Shown here one piece after another: positions 1-8,343 of a stretch of DNA of 64,000 nucleotides (positions are counted from its first letter, which is position 1; each line of letters starts with the position of its first letter). The notes beneath the pieces are model-generated. The model saw only the letters and a list, made by a program, of their open reading frames with translations. It did no database searches and had not been told where the DNA came from. The DNA is from Clostridia bacterium (GTDB lineage Bacteria > Bacillota > Clostridia > Peptostreptococcales > JAAYPU01), in the NCBI GenBank assembly GCA_016278615.1, contig JADQBM010000042.1:1-64000 (forward strand), read 5' to 3'. The position numbers and the translations under genes were made by a program.

Positions 1-119
1 TTTACAATGGATTTCAAGCTTTTTTTACTTTACAACTGTCAAAGATGAGATTATACCATATATTCTCCAAATAAAAGCTTTATTAAACCATTTTAACAAT
101 TCTTTATGAATTATTGTGT

Positions 120-1865
120 TTATAAAAGATTCATCTTTAGTAACAATCTTTTCATGATAATAGCTGTTTCAGCTCTCGTAATATTGTCTTGAGCGGCAAT
201 GATATTTCCACTTCTACCCGTAATTATTTCTTCCTTAGTGCAAATAGCCACAGATGCCTTTGCCCATTCACTCACTGAATTTCTATCAGAAAAAGCAGCA
301 AGTATATTCGTAATCTCATTAATATTTAGATCAGAACTTGTCATGGCTCTAACTACTATTGCCATAGCTTCTTCTCTCGTTATATTTGACAAGGGCATAA
401 AAGATCCGTCATCATATCCAGTAATTAGACCATTTTCAAAAGCTGTAAGTACTGAATCATAATACCAGTCTGAGGTAGTGATATCTATAAAAGGATTTTC
501 ATTATTTGAAGTCGTTAGATTTAAAGCTCTTGCCATTACTGCAGCAAATTCTCCTCTTGTAATATCTCTTTCTGGCTCAAATAAATTGTTTCCAACACCA
601 TTAATAATGCCCTTGGAACTCATTTCGTTGATGACTTCTTTGGCCCAATGATTTGAAGTGTCTGCAAAGCCACTTGGTTCTTCTATGGGTGGCTCAGGTG
701 TTACAGGTATAGAGGGTGTAGGTTCGGTAGGTGTAGGTGCAGTATAAGCAGCATATTTCATCACAGTTGCGCCTCTGTTGGTAATATCTCTATATCCAAC
801 GTAAGGAATACCGTTATCAACCATTAAAGATATAGACTCTATAAAACCTGCTGAAAAGCCAGCTAAGCCTACATTAACCCATGAAGTACCATCATGCTTC
901 ATAACAGTCACTTTATTGTTTATGGAATCCCTGTAAGCAACATATGGCGTTTTGTTATCGACATATAAGGCTGAAAAATCTGCAATTCCTTTAGTAAATC
1001 CGGCACTACCAACTGAAACCCATGAACTTCCATCGTATTTCATAACAGTTAGTTTGCTGTTTTTTGAAAAGTCTTTGTAAGAAACGTAAGGCGTTCCTGA
1101 TGACACTTGTAAAGAAACATATTCAGGTCTTGTGTCCGTGTCAAATTTATCAATAGCAACTTGCCCAATAGAAAACCCTGCGTTACCTATATTAACCCAG
1201 GAGGACCCATCGTATTTCATAACCGTTGCTTTATTATCCGCAGCGGAATCCTTAAAAGCCACGTATGGCGTGTTGTCATCAACAGTTAAAGAAATGCATT
1301 CTGCCATGCTTTGAGAGAATCCAGCTTTCCCTACATTGCTCCATGAAGTGCCATCGTACTTCATAACAGTAAGTTTATTACTATTAACGGGGTCTTTATA
1401 GGCTACATAAGGGGTATTGCCATCCACATGAAGTGCTATATACTCTGCATAACCATTAGAAAAACCAGCAGATCCTACATTACGCCATGAAGTGCCGTCA
1501 AATTTCATAACGGTGACTTTATTGCCAGTAGATGTATCTCTTATTGCTACATAGGGTGTGTCTTGGTCCACGTATAAAGAAAAATCAGTTACCTGGCCTT
1601 GAGTAAAGCCTGCGTTACCAACGTTGACCCAAGCGGTCCCATTATATTTCATAACGGTCATTTTCTTATTTCGCATATTGTCTTGATAGGCTACATAAGG
1701 CGTGCTGTCATACACAAACATGTCTAACAATGAAGTGCTGCTGAATCCTGCACCCCCTACCGTTTGCCAAGAATTGCTGGTGGCAACAGATGGTAGTGCG
1801 GATATGCCTATGAGACATATAATCAACAGAAAACTAAAAATTTTTTTATTATTATTCTTTGTCAT
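120..1865 (-). CDS. SLH-anchored surface protein with seven propeller-like repeats
   Basis: Secreted cell-surface protein of 581 residues. The N-terminus is a Lys-rich signal peptide with a hydrophobic core (residues 1-28). Residues about 32-375 hold seven repeats of about 48 residues, each starting W-x-x-V/I-G-x-A-G-F and continuing through PYVAYKD to TVMKYDGTS. Seven such beta-rich repeats suggest a seven-bladed beta-propeller. Repeat 5 carries an insertion of about 11 residues. A Pro/Thr linker (PTPTEPTPSIP) leads to three S-layer homology domains (about 405-581), which in Gram-positives bind pyruvylated secondary wall polymer. The start at 1865 has an AGGAGG-type site at 1871-1876. The ligand is unknown. 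The SLH call is secure; the propeller is inferred from repeat number and length. Confidence 0.9.
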   Translation of the reverse strand: MTKNNNKKIFSFLLIICLIGISALPSVATSNSWQTVGGAGFSSTSLLDMFVYDSTPYVAYQDNMRNKKMTVMKYNGTAWVNVGNAGFTQGQVTDFSLYVDQDTPYVAIRDTSTGNKVTVMKFDGTSWRNVGSAGFSNGYAEYIALHVDGNTPYVAYKDPVNSNKLTVMKYDGTSWSNVGKAGFSQSMAECISLTVDDNTPYVAFKDSAADNKATVMKYDGSSWVNIGNAGFSIGQVAIDKFDTDTRPEYVSLQVSSGTPYVSYKDFSKNSKLTVMKYDGSSWVSVGSAGFTKGIADFSALYVDNKTPYVAYRDSINNKVTVMKHDGTSWVNVGLAGFSAGFIESISLMVDNGIPYVGYRDITNRGATVMKYAAYTAPTPTEPTPSIPVTPEPPIEEPSGFADTSNHWAKEVINEMSSKGIINGVGNNLFEPERDITRGEFAAVMARALNLTTSNNENPFIDITTSDWYYDSVLTAFENGLITGYDDGSFMPLSNITREEAMAIVVRAMTSSDLNINEITNILAAFSDRNSVSEWAKASVAICTKEEIITGRSGNIIAAQDNITRAETAIIMKRLLLKMNLL

Positions 1866-2265
1866 ATAAATCCTCCTTTATACTTTCGTACTATGTATCA
1901 TTGTGGTGTCAAGAAGTAGCAAAGCTATGTCGCAATAACATATGTAATCAATTCTTAAAATACGCCGGATCAATTATAAAAAGCACTTTTATCAACAACA
2001 TATCTGTAAAAACATTATATAATAGTTTATTGCGAAAACCTATACCTTCAAGATAAAAATATGTATAGGAATATATGGTGATTCAATAAATGATAAAAAA
2101 ATGGAAAAGTCATTATTTAAATGTAGAGTAGTTGACATAAGTGTCCGTACTTTACATGATTTGTGGCAATTCAAAACTAGACGCTCTTAATAGAAATGCT
2201 ATTAATTATTATACGAGAAAGATTAATCATAATAGGGATTTTCAATAGAAGGTCTTAATTATTTT
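1866..2265. other. Intergenic stretch without a recognised gene
   Basis: This AT-rich stretch lies between the divergent side of the SLH gene and the sspH terminator. All frames are broken by stops. It should contain the promoter of the SLH gene, which reads leftward, but I could not pick one with good -35 and -10 spacing. A short open stretch near 2190-2240 looks vaguely like a transposase remnant but is too short to support. Confidence 0.4.
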
Positions 2266-2308
2266 AAAGCCTAAAGGTTGTAGATTTTATTCACAACATC
2301 CAGGCTTT
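2266..2308 (-). terminator. Intrinsic terminator of sspH
   Basis: Inverted repeat AAAGCCT (2266-2272) / AGGCTTT (2302-2308) with an inner GTTGT/ACAAC stem. On the minus strand the hairpin is followed by a run rich in A and T (TTTAAAATAATT). It lies 14 bases past the sspH stop codon. Confidence 0.65.
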
Positions 2309-2321
2309 GAAAAGTTTTAGC

Positions 2322-2495
2322 CTAATGAACTTCATGCAATTCATTAACAGGAATTTTCTCTTCAATATTGGTTGAGAGGTTTTTTACCTTTGCATAGTCA
2401 CCCTCTACTTTTTCTAACCAAACGGAAGCACCGTCATGTAACACTTGAATCATATCATTTGAATCAAGAATTTCCTTGGCTCTTTTTGTATTCAT
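2322..2495 (-). CDS. sspH: Small acid-soluble spore protein, H type
   Basis: A 57-residue protein that begins MNTKRAKEILDSNDMIQV and ends PVNELHEVH. The opening pattern M-x-x-x-R-A-K-x-I-L-D-S, the central V-W-L-E segment and the closing P-V-x-E-L match the SspH family of minor small acid-soluble spore proteins, which are made in the forespore and enter the spore core. Length is typical (about 59 residues in Bacillus). The ATG at 2493-2495 is preceded on the minus strand by AAGGAGG. The gene is monocistronic with its own terminator. The family is recognised from the sequence pattern; no role beyond spore packaging is implied. Confidence 0.85.
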   Translation of the reverse strand: MNTKRAKEILDSNDMIQVLHDGASVWLEKVEGDYAKVKNLSTNIEEKIPVNELHEVH

Positions 2496-2702
2496 GTTCG
2501 CTTCCTCCTTATTTTTATTCTTTAGTATTATTATCTATAAAAAAGAAAATATGTAGGGGCATGATGAAATCTCTACAAATCATTCATAAATGTGTCATGT
2601 ATTATGGCAACATATAAACGCATTATGTATATAGGGTTAGGGAATAATATTTAAAATAGTACCTAATTTAGTTAGAAAGAACTAGGAGGAACCTTTAGGA
2701 AA

Positions 2703-3665
2703 ATGAGCAATGGAATATGGGAAAAGGAAATAGAGATTGATGGTAAATACAAATTAAGAGGAACACTAACATTTCCCAACAGCATTCAGGAAAAACTTCC
2801 TGCGCTTTTGTTTGTACACGGTTCAGGAAAATTAGATAGAGATGGAAGCACAGCACATATTTCTATGAAAGTGTTTAAAGAATTATCTGATGAGATTTCT
2901 AAGCTGGGCATTGCGACCCTAAGATATGACAAGAGAGGCTGTGGGAAAAGTGAAGGTGTTTTTGACTCAGCAGGTTTTTGGGATTTTGTTGAGGATGCAG
3001 AATGTGCCATTGGCTTCTTAAAAAATCATGCAGGTATTGATTCTGAAAGGATCATTTTATTAGGCCATAGTGAAGGATGTGCAGTTGTAACTGCAGTAAA
3101 TAGAAAGATACCTGTATCGGCAATTATTTTACTTGCAGGTTTTCTTGGAAGTCTTCTTGATAATACAAAAACTCAAATTGATAGAATAATTTACGATATA
3201 GAAGAAATGAAAGGTATCAAAGGCATTCTCTTCAAATTACTTCTATCAGCAGTCAGGATAAAGAAACAAAATGATAAATTAAATAAAAGAATTAAGAACT
3301 CTACAGAGCCGGTCATTCGAATATGGGGTAAAAAAATTTATGCCAAATGGATTAGAGAACATATGTCTTTTCACGTAAACGATTTTTTGAAAGAAATTAA
3401 ATGCCCGGTGTTAGCCGTAGTCGGCACAAAAGATATGCAAGTTGTCTCAGAGCATACAAAAATGATGGGGAATATTATTCAAGCGCCATTTGAGTATCAT
3501 ATACTTGAAGATATGAATCACATTTTAAGGTGCCAAAAAGAACCCGTTACGATGATTCATTTGTTCAGGTTATATAAGAAACAGCTGAAGCAGGGTAAGC
3601 CAATAGATCCTCGGCTTATTGGGATTGTTAAAGATTGGTTGGCAAGGCATACGAAAATGACATAA
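2703..3665 (+). CDS. Alpha/beta hydrolase, probable serine esterase/peptidase
   Basis: A 320-residue cytoplasmic alpha/beta-hydrolase. The oxyanion-hole region FVHGSGKLDRDG (about 37-48) is followed by RYDKRGCGKSEG (about 74-85) and the nucleophile elbow GHSEGC with Ser123. The acid and base are probably in GTKDMQ and MNH near residues 240-275. A basic, helical insertion (about 165-215) forms a cap. This layout matches the serine aminopeptidase S33 / acyl-esterase group; the substrate cannot be read from sequence. The ATG has a strong AGGAGG site a few bases upstream. No terminator is evident before the next gene, which starts about 100 bp downstream. Confidence 0.85.
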   Translation: MSNGIWEKEIEIDGKYKLRGTLTFPNSIQEKLPALLFVHGSGKLDRDGSTAHISMKVFKELSDEISKLGIATLRYDKRGCGKSEGVFDSAGFWDFVEDAECAIGFLKNHAGIDSERIILLGHSEGCAVVTAVNRKIPVSAIILLAGFLGSLLDNTKTQIDRIIYDIEEMKGIKGILFKLLLSAVRIKKQNDKLNKRIKNSTEPVIRIWGKKIYAKWIREHMSFHVNDFLKEIKCPVLAVVGTKDMQVVSEHTKMMGNIIQAPFEYHILEDMNHILRCQKEPVTMIHLFRLYKKQLKQGKPIDPRLIGIVKDWLARHTKMT

Positions 3666-3770
3666 AAAATAGAATTCAAAATCACATAAACGCTTATAGA
3701 TATTTTCTCATAAAGCGTATATGCTATTTAGTAAGATACAATATTAGATACATCTAAAGGAGTGTTTGCT

Positions 3771-5015
3771 TTGGAATTCAATTATGGAGGCCCGCTCATT
3801 GCATTAGTATTGCTTTTATTTTTATCAGGTTTTTTTTCTGCTTCAGAGACTGCCCTCATGTCTTTGAGCAAAATTAGAATTCGACATTTGATGGAAGAGA
3901 AAGTGAAAGGGGCTGATATTATCGGGAGGCTTGTAGAAAAGCCAAGCAGATTATTGGGAGCCATTCTGGTGGGCAATAATATTGTCAACATAGGCGCCTC
4001 GGCACTGGCCACTTATATTGCTATTCAGTATTTCGGAAACAATGGTGTAGGTATTGCAACAGTTGTAATGACAATCTTGGTCTTGATATTTGGAGAAATA
4101 ACACCAAAGTCTTTAGCTGTTGAAAATTCAGAAATAATTTCTCTAAAGATTGCAAAAATCATTTTAGTGATTACAGTGATTTTAGAACCCATTGTATTCG
4201 TGCTTATGAAGATTACAAATATAATGATTAAGCTTCTGGGAGGTAAAAAAGATAGTAAAGAGCCTTTTATTACTGAAGATGAGCTTAAAACCATGGTTCA
4301 TGTTAGCCATGAAGAGGGTGTTTTAGAAGGCGAAGAAAAGAAAATGATTTATAATGTCTTTGATTTTGGTGATTCATTGGTTGAAGAAGTTATGACACCG
4401 AGGACGGATATGGTTGCGATTGAAATAGGGACATCTTTTGAGGACATTGTCGGTATCTTTAAGGAAAAGCAATTTTCCCGTATTCCAGTATATCAAGATA
4501 TTACGGATAATATTGTCGGTATTTTATATTTTAAGGATTTGCTTTTTTACGATAAAGCCATGGAAGAATTTGATGTTACACAACATATGAGATTGCCTTA
4601 CTTTACTTATGAATTTAAAAAAACCGCGAAATTATTCAAAGAAATGCAAAAAAATAGGATTCCTATAGCCATTGTACTGGATGAATACGGAGGCACTTCA
4701 GGAATGATTACTATGGAGGATTTAGTAGAAGAAATTGTGGGTGAACTTCAAGACGAATATGATGAACAGGATGAAGAAATAACAGTGGTTAAGGAAGATG
4801 AGTATATTGTGGATGGTAGTGCAAAAATAGACTTAGTGAATGAGATGATAGGAATTCATATTGAAACAGAAAATTTTGATTCCATAGGAGGCTTTATAAT
4901 AGGCGAGTTGGGCAGACTCCCAAAAGAAGAAGAAATACTAGAATATGAAAATAGTAAGTTTGTTGTTGAAAGGGTTCGACAAAATAGGATAGAAAAAATC
5001 CGAATTATAACTTAA
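3771..5015 (+). CDS. CNNM/HlyC-CorC family membrane transporter (DUF21-CBS-CorC)
   Basis: Membrane protein of about 414 residues. The N-terminal DUF21 (CNNM) domain with four hydrophobic segments (about 5-150) contains the conserved SGFFSASETALMSLS signature. It is followed by a CBS pair (VMTPRTDMVAI ... RIPVYQD ... DEYGGTSGMITMEDLVEEIVGE, about 200-335) and a C-terminal CorC/HlyC transporter-associated domain. Relatives bind ATP-Mg and are implicated in Mg2+ or Co2+ efflux; the label hemolysin is historical. I place the start at TTG 3771. The in-frame GTG at 3762 sits inside the Shine-Dalgarno sequence AAAGGAGTG (3757-3764), which is correctly spaced only for the TTG. Confidence 0.9.
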   Translation: MEFNYGGPLIALVLLLFLSGFFSASETALMSLSKIRIRHLMEEKVKGADIIGRLVEKPSRLLGAILVGNNIVNIGASALATYIAIQYFGNNGVGIATVVMTILVLIFGEITPKSLAVENSEIISLKIAKIILVITVILEPIVFVLMKITNIMIKLLGGKKDSKEPFITEDELKTMVHVSHEEGVLEGEEKKMIYNVFDFGDSLVEEVMTPRTDMVAIEIGTSFEDIVGIFKEKQFSRIPVYQDITDNIVGILYFKDLLFYDKAMEEFDVTQHMRLPYFTYEFKKTAKLFKEMQKNRIPIAIVLDEYGGTSGMITMEDLVEEIVGELQDEYDEQDEEITVVKEDEYIVDGSAKIDLVNEMIGIHIETENFDSIGGFIIGELGRLPKEEEILEYENSKFVVERVRQNRIEKIRIIT

Positions 5016-5050
5016 ATAAGCTATGGCATTAATGCCATAGCTTATTTTGT
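5016..5050 (+). terminator. Intrinsic terminator after the CNNM transporter
   Basis: A near-perfect palindrome, ATAAGCTATGGCA / TGCCATAGCTTAT (5016-5045), starts right after the stop codon and is followed by TTTTGT. It may also serve the converging minus-strand gene at 5071-5289. Confidence 0.85.
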
Positions 5051-5070
5051 ACAAATAAAATATAAATGTC

Positions 5071-5289
5071 TTATTTGTTTTTGTGTTTTAATACAAAATC
5101 CGCAAAGTTTTCGTAAGAAAAATCTGTAATGAGTTCCGCTTCTCCCTGAGATATTCCCATAAAAAAACAACGGGGAATTTCTCTGTCTTTAAGACTTATG
5201 GCAATGCATGGGTCACAGCCTTCGGTATGATTTTTAGGATTGTATTGACAATTAAAATCAGTGCATGGACAAAAATGATTATGGGACAT
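5071..5289 (-). CDS. Small cysteine-rich protein, DUF6485-like
   Basis: A 72-residue soluble protein. The N-terminal half is Cys/His-rich: CPCTDFNC, then C in TEGCDPC and a later C (PRCFFMG). This would suit a zinc or iron-sulfur site. The C-terminal half is ordinary and helical (SYENFADFVLKH). The pattern resembles the small DUF6485 proteins common in anaerobic Clostridia, whose function is unknown; the family call is from memory of the Cys pattern and is moderate. The start ATG is preceded on its strand by GGAGGTATCCC. It stands alone, converging on the CNNM gene. Confidence 0.65.
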   Translation of the reverse strand: MSHNHFCPCTDFNCQYNPKNHTEGCDPCIAISLKDREIPRCFFMGISQGEAELITDFSYENFADFVLKHKNK

Positions 5290-5487
5290 GGGATACCTCC
5301 TAAAAAATTATATATTAAAAGTATACAGCATTATACAGAAAAAGAATAGAAAAAGACTTAAATTTAAACGTTTTACCTGTTACATTTATTGTTTGTTATG
5401 TCGATTCATGTTATAATAAAACGATTTAAGTAAAATTTTGGAGATTTATTGTAAACGCCAATAAAAATCATCAAAGGGGGACTTTGC

Positions 5488-6858
5488 ATGGATTTTTTGA
5501 AAAATTCTTCAAGTGAAGAAAACGGGAGAGGACCAGTAGGTGAAAACGAAACTGAAAACCAGGGGAATGAAAGTACTATAAAATATTCAGAATACTTGAA
5601 AGTCGTGAACATTTTAGAGGGAGAGATGAAAGGGATAAAAGGGTTTATAGAGATTCTTCCCGTTGGAATCATGATTGTTGACGAAGATAAAAACATCGTG
5701 CACATTAATAGATCGTTAGAAAAAAAAATAAAAAAATCTAAAAGAAAAGTTATTGGGAAAAAAGGTGGGGAAGGGCTAGGCTGTTATAACAGTCAAAACA
5801 ATCCCTGTGGTGAAGGCAGGCTATGTGAAACATGCCCACTAAAGAACACTGTTGAATCAGTTTTAAAGACTGGAGTTCCTATATACGATATGGAGGTAAA
5901 TCCCCGTTTTATTATTGATGATGTGGTTACAAGTTTTTGGTTAAGGATAACCGTTTCTAGCATTATAATTGAAAACAAAAAATACGCATTTATTATAATG
6001 GAAGATATAGATAATGAAAAACGAAACATTCAACTTGAAAACGAGGTTACTGAAAGCGAAAAAAAACTAATAGAATTAATGCGATATGACCATAAGCGAA
6101 ATGAATTCTTTGCTAATGTTACCCACGAATTCAAAACCCCTCTTAATATTATTCTCAGCACCATTCAACTGCTGAATGACATGAACACAGAGAACAAAGC
6201 ATTTCTAAAATACAATAATATCATGAGACAAAATTGTTATCGGCTACTTAAATTAATTAATAATCTAATAGACATTGCAAGGATTGAATCTGGATTTTTT
6301 GATATAAATCTAAAAAATCAGAATATCGTGGCAATTGTAGAAGATACGACCCTTTCAACTGTTGAATATGCCAGGATGAAGGGAATAAAACTGGTTTTTG
6401 ATACGGATATTGAAGAAAGAATCATTGCATGTGATGCTGAAAAGATTGAAAGGATCATTCTTAATCTCTTGTCAAATGCAATAAAATATACAAAAGATAA
6501 TGGAAACATACATGTGCATTTATATGAGAAAGACCATCGTTTGATCCTGTCTGTCAAAGACTCTGGTATCGGAATACCGCCTGAGATGGCAAGCGAAATA
6601 TTTAAAATATTTAGACAGGTGGATACTTCTTTTAGAAGAAATAATGAAGGAAGCGGAATCGGTCTGTTTATTGTTAAAACCATTGTTAAGTTACATGGTG
6701 GGAATTTAAAGGTTAAAAGCCAAGTGAATCAGGGAAGTGAATTTATAATAGAATTTCCCATTAGAGTGATCTGTACTGAGGAAGAGACTTATGAGGCATA
6801 CTCTACATATGAGCACAATAAAGAAAAGTCCACCATTGAATTTTCTAATATTAAGTAA
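5488..6858 (+). CDS. PAS-domain sensor histidine kinase
   Basis: A 456-residue cytoplasmic sensor kinase without membrane segments. After a charged N-terminus, a PAS domain (about 50-180) contains four cysteines, C99, C107, C113 and C116 (ending C-x2-C-P-L), a spacing seen in many anaerobe PAS domains that could hold a metal or redox centre. A HisKA domain follows with phospho-acceptor His213 in VTHEFKTPLN. The HATPase_c domain has its N box (NLLSNAIKYT), G1 (DSGIGIPPE) and G2 (GSGIGLFIVK). No response regulator is adjacent, so it is an orphan kinase; a role in sporulation or redox sensing is only a guess. The ATG is preceded by AAAGGGGGA. Confidence 0.92.
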   Translation: MDFLKNSSSEENGRGPVGENETENQGNESTIKYSEYLKVVNILEGEMKGIKGFIEILPVGIMIVDEDKNIVHINRSLEKKIKKSKRKVIGKKGGEGLGCYNSQNNPCGEGRLCETCPLKNTVESVLKTGVPIYDMEVNPRFIIDDVVTSFWLRITVSSIIIENKKYAFIIMEDIDNEKRNIQLENEVTESEKKLIELMRYDHKRNEFFANVTHEFKTPLNIILSTIQLLNDMNTENKAFLKYNNIMRQNCYRLLKLINNLIDIARIESGFFDINLKNQNIVAIVEDTTLSTVEYARMKGIKLVFDTDIEERIIACDAEKIERIILNLLSNAIKYTKDNGNIHVHLYEKDHRLILSVKDSGIGIPPEMASEIFKIFRQVDTSFRRNNEGSGIGLFIVKTIVKLHGGNLKVKSQVNQGSEFIIEFPIRVICTEEETYEAYSTYEHNKEKSTIEFSNIK

Positions 6859-7039
6859 CTCAACTTTCCCACAACGAAAGTTAATTTAAATCTTCATGTT
6901 ACTAAATAGACCAGAGACATTCCTTAGAGAGATAGACCCTTAAGCGAAAGGTGTGTTCCTTTACCTTATATATTTATTTTTCTTTTGCAAACGAACCCTT
7001 AAGATAGGATTAAGCTTCAGCAAAGACAAAGTTGAGTTA
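6857..7039 (+). ncRNA. Candidate structured RNA, unidentified
   Basis: A 12-bp long-range pairing, TAACTCAACTTT (6857-6868) with AAAGTTGAGTTA (7028-7039), closes a region of about 180 bases holding several hairpins: TAAG-CG-AAAGG / CCTTT-AC-CTTA (about 6941-6966) and TCTTTTGC / GCAAAGA (about 6980-7026). The 5' closing strand can instead pair locally (AACTTTC / GAAAGTT, 6863-6882), so two folds compete. It lies between the kinase stop codon and the TPP-operon promoter and has no U-tract. No match to a class I know; transcription is unproven. Confidence 0.4.
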
Positions 7040-7069
7040 AGTAATTATTAAACGCTTAATTCTTTGGAC

Positions 7070-7097
7070 TTGATTTCTTGATGGAATACGATATAAT
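7070..7097 (+). promoter_or_regulatory. Promoter of the thiamine-transport operon
   Basis: TTGATT at 7070-7075 and TATAAT at 7092-7097 with a 16-base spacer. This places the start of transcription about 15 bases before the TPP aptamer. Confidence 0.7.
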
Positions 7098-7117
7098 GAT
7101 TACAACATAATAAAAAA

Positions 7118-7200
7118 ATGGGAGCTGTATTGCGGCTGAGAGGGAATAAGGAAATTCCGACCATTGAACCTGATCTGGATAATGCCAGCGTAGGAAGAAG
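7118..7200 (+). promoter_or_regulatory. TPP riboswitch (THI element)
   Basis: Contains the diagnostic conserved blocks of the thiamine pyrophosphate aptamer: GGGAGC, GGCTGAGAGG, then TGAACCTGATCTGGATAATG and CCAGCGTAGG. It is followed at once by a terminator hairpin, so high TPP should stop transcription of the downstream uptake genes. This fixes their role in thiamine or precursor transport. Confidence 0.97.
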
Positions 7201-7210
7201 CGAGTATACT

Positions 7211-7241
7211 ACTGTTGCCTATTCTGTGCAACAGTTTTTTT
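7211..7241 (+). terminator. Riboswitch-controlled terminator
   Basis: Perfect 8-bp stem ACTGTTGC (7211-7218) / GCAACAGT (7228-7235), nine-base loop, then six or more T. It is the likely expression platform of the TPP riboswitch. Confidence 0.92.
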
Positions 7242-7310
7242 GTTTGCATTTACTTACGTTCTAGACTTAAAAGAGGAATGGGAATTATTAGAATTGAAAG
7301 GAGTAAAAAA

Positions 7311-7595
7311 ATGATTCATGTAAGCTTACAAGTATTACCCGTGGTGCCAGAAAACCAAATATATTCAGTGGTGGATAAAGTGATTGAATTCATTGAAAAA
7401 AGCGGTGTAAGATATGAAGTTGGCCCTATGGAAACTACCATGGAAGGTGAATTGGATGTGCTACTCAAAATCGTAAAAGAGGCACAAGAAATATGTGTCA
7501 ACGAAGGGGCAAGCAGGGTAGTCTCTATAGTAAAAATAGACTATAAACCGGAGGGTGTGACAATAGATGAGAAAGTGGCAAAATACAGAAAATAA
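7311..7595 (+). CDS. Thiamine-binding protein, MTH1187/YqgV family
   Basis: A 94-residue cytoplasmic protein of the MTH1187/DUF77 family (thiamine-BP), a ferredoxin-like fold that binds thiamine or HMP-like ligands. It shows the usual VSLQVLPVVP start, GVRYEVGPMETTMEGE centre and RVVSIVKIDYKP end. The ATG at 7311 follows AAAGGAGTAAAAAA. An upstream in-frame TTG at 7215 lies inside the riboswitch terminator and is not credible. It is the first gene of the TPP-controlled operon and overlaps the permease gene by 29 bases. It may buffer or sense the imported ligand. Confidence 0.88.
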   Translation: MIHVSLQVLPVVPENQIYSVVDKVIEFIEKSGVRYEVGPMETTMEGELDVLLKIVKEAQEICVNEGASRVVSIVKIDYKPEGVTIDEKVAKYRK

Positions 7596-8328
7596 CTTCT
7601 GGTCGGTGGCTTTCATCATTTTTATTGTTTTCCTTTGGGAGCTAATGATTCATATATATGCCATACCGGTATACATTTTACCGGCACCCTCCAAGATTCT
7701 ATTGACTTTAATGGAGTCAAAGGAGGTTTTATGGGAACATACAAAAATAACATTACTTGAAGCTTTGAGTGGATTTTTCATTGCAATGGTTTTAGGCATT
7801 CTCATTGCAGGGATGATGAATCGGTTTAGAATTTTAAAGAAGATTTTCTACCCTATTTTGGTTATTTCACAGACCATCCCCATTATCGCCATTGCACCTC
7901 TTTTTATGATTTGGATGGGATTTGGTATTCAGCCAAAGATTGTTATTGTCATCTTAGTTTGTCTTTTTCCTATTGCAGTCAATGTAACAGAAGGTTTGTC
8001 TGTTGTTGATAGGGACTTGGTTAATTTATTAAAAGTAATGAAAGCCAATTCATGGCAAATATTTCATAAAGTAGAACTACCTGCTGTAATGCCAGCGTTT
8101 TTCTCAGGTCTTAAAATTTCAGCAACTTATAGTATTATGGGGGCCGTTATTGCAGAATGGATTGGGGCTAAAAAAGGTCTAGGAATCTATATGACAAGAG
8201 CCATGAGTTCGTTTCGTACAGAGGCTTTATTCGCAGACATTATAATTATCATTGTATTAAGTATTGGATTATTCAAGTTTATAGAATGGTTAGAAAAAAA
8301 AGTAATGCCCTGGACAATTATAAAATAA
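7567..8328 (+). CDS. thiX: ABC transporter permease for thiamine precursor (ThiX-type)
   Basis: A 253-residue BPD-type inner-membrane permease with about six hydrophobic segments and the EAA loop region near residues 155-180 (NLLKVMKANSWQIFHKVELP). It belongs to the SsuC/TauC/ThiX group. With the ThiY-like binding protein and ThiZ-like ATPase that follow, it forms a pyrimidine (HMP or formylaminopyrimidine) importer, as established for thiXYZ in other Firmicutes. The ATG at 7567 lies inside the end of the upstream gene, with GGAGGG at 7552-7557, so translation is probably coupled. TPP-riboswitch control supports the substrate; exact ligand is inferred. Confidence 0.85.
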   Translation: MRKWQNTENNFWSVAFIIFIVFLWELMIHIYAIPVYILPAPSKILLTLMESKEVLWEHTKITLLEALSGFFIAMVLGILIAGMMNRFRILKKIFYPILVISQTIPIIAIAPLFMIWMGFGIQPKIVIVILVCLFPIAVNVTEGLSVVDRDLVNLLKVMKANSWQIFHKVELPAVMPAFFSGLKISATYSIMGAVIAEWIGAKKGLGIYMTRAMSSFRTEALFADIIIIIVLSIGLFKFIEWLEKKVMPWTIIK

Positions 8329-8343
8329 TAAGGAGTGATACAA

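Noticed and set aside
2150-2240. Possible transposase remnant (AINYYTRKINHNRDF in one frame)
   Set aside because: Too short, flanked by stops, and no terminal repeats or second fragment found.
6857-7039. Identification of the candidate RNA as 6S RNA
   Set aside because: Length fits, but I do not see the large central bubble flanked by long helices; the class is left open.
7215-7310. Longer N-terminus for the thiamine-binding protein starting at TTG 7215
   Set aside because: That codon lies within the riboswitch terminator stem; ATG 7311 has an excellent ribosome site and gives the family's normal length.
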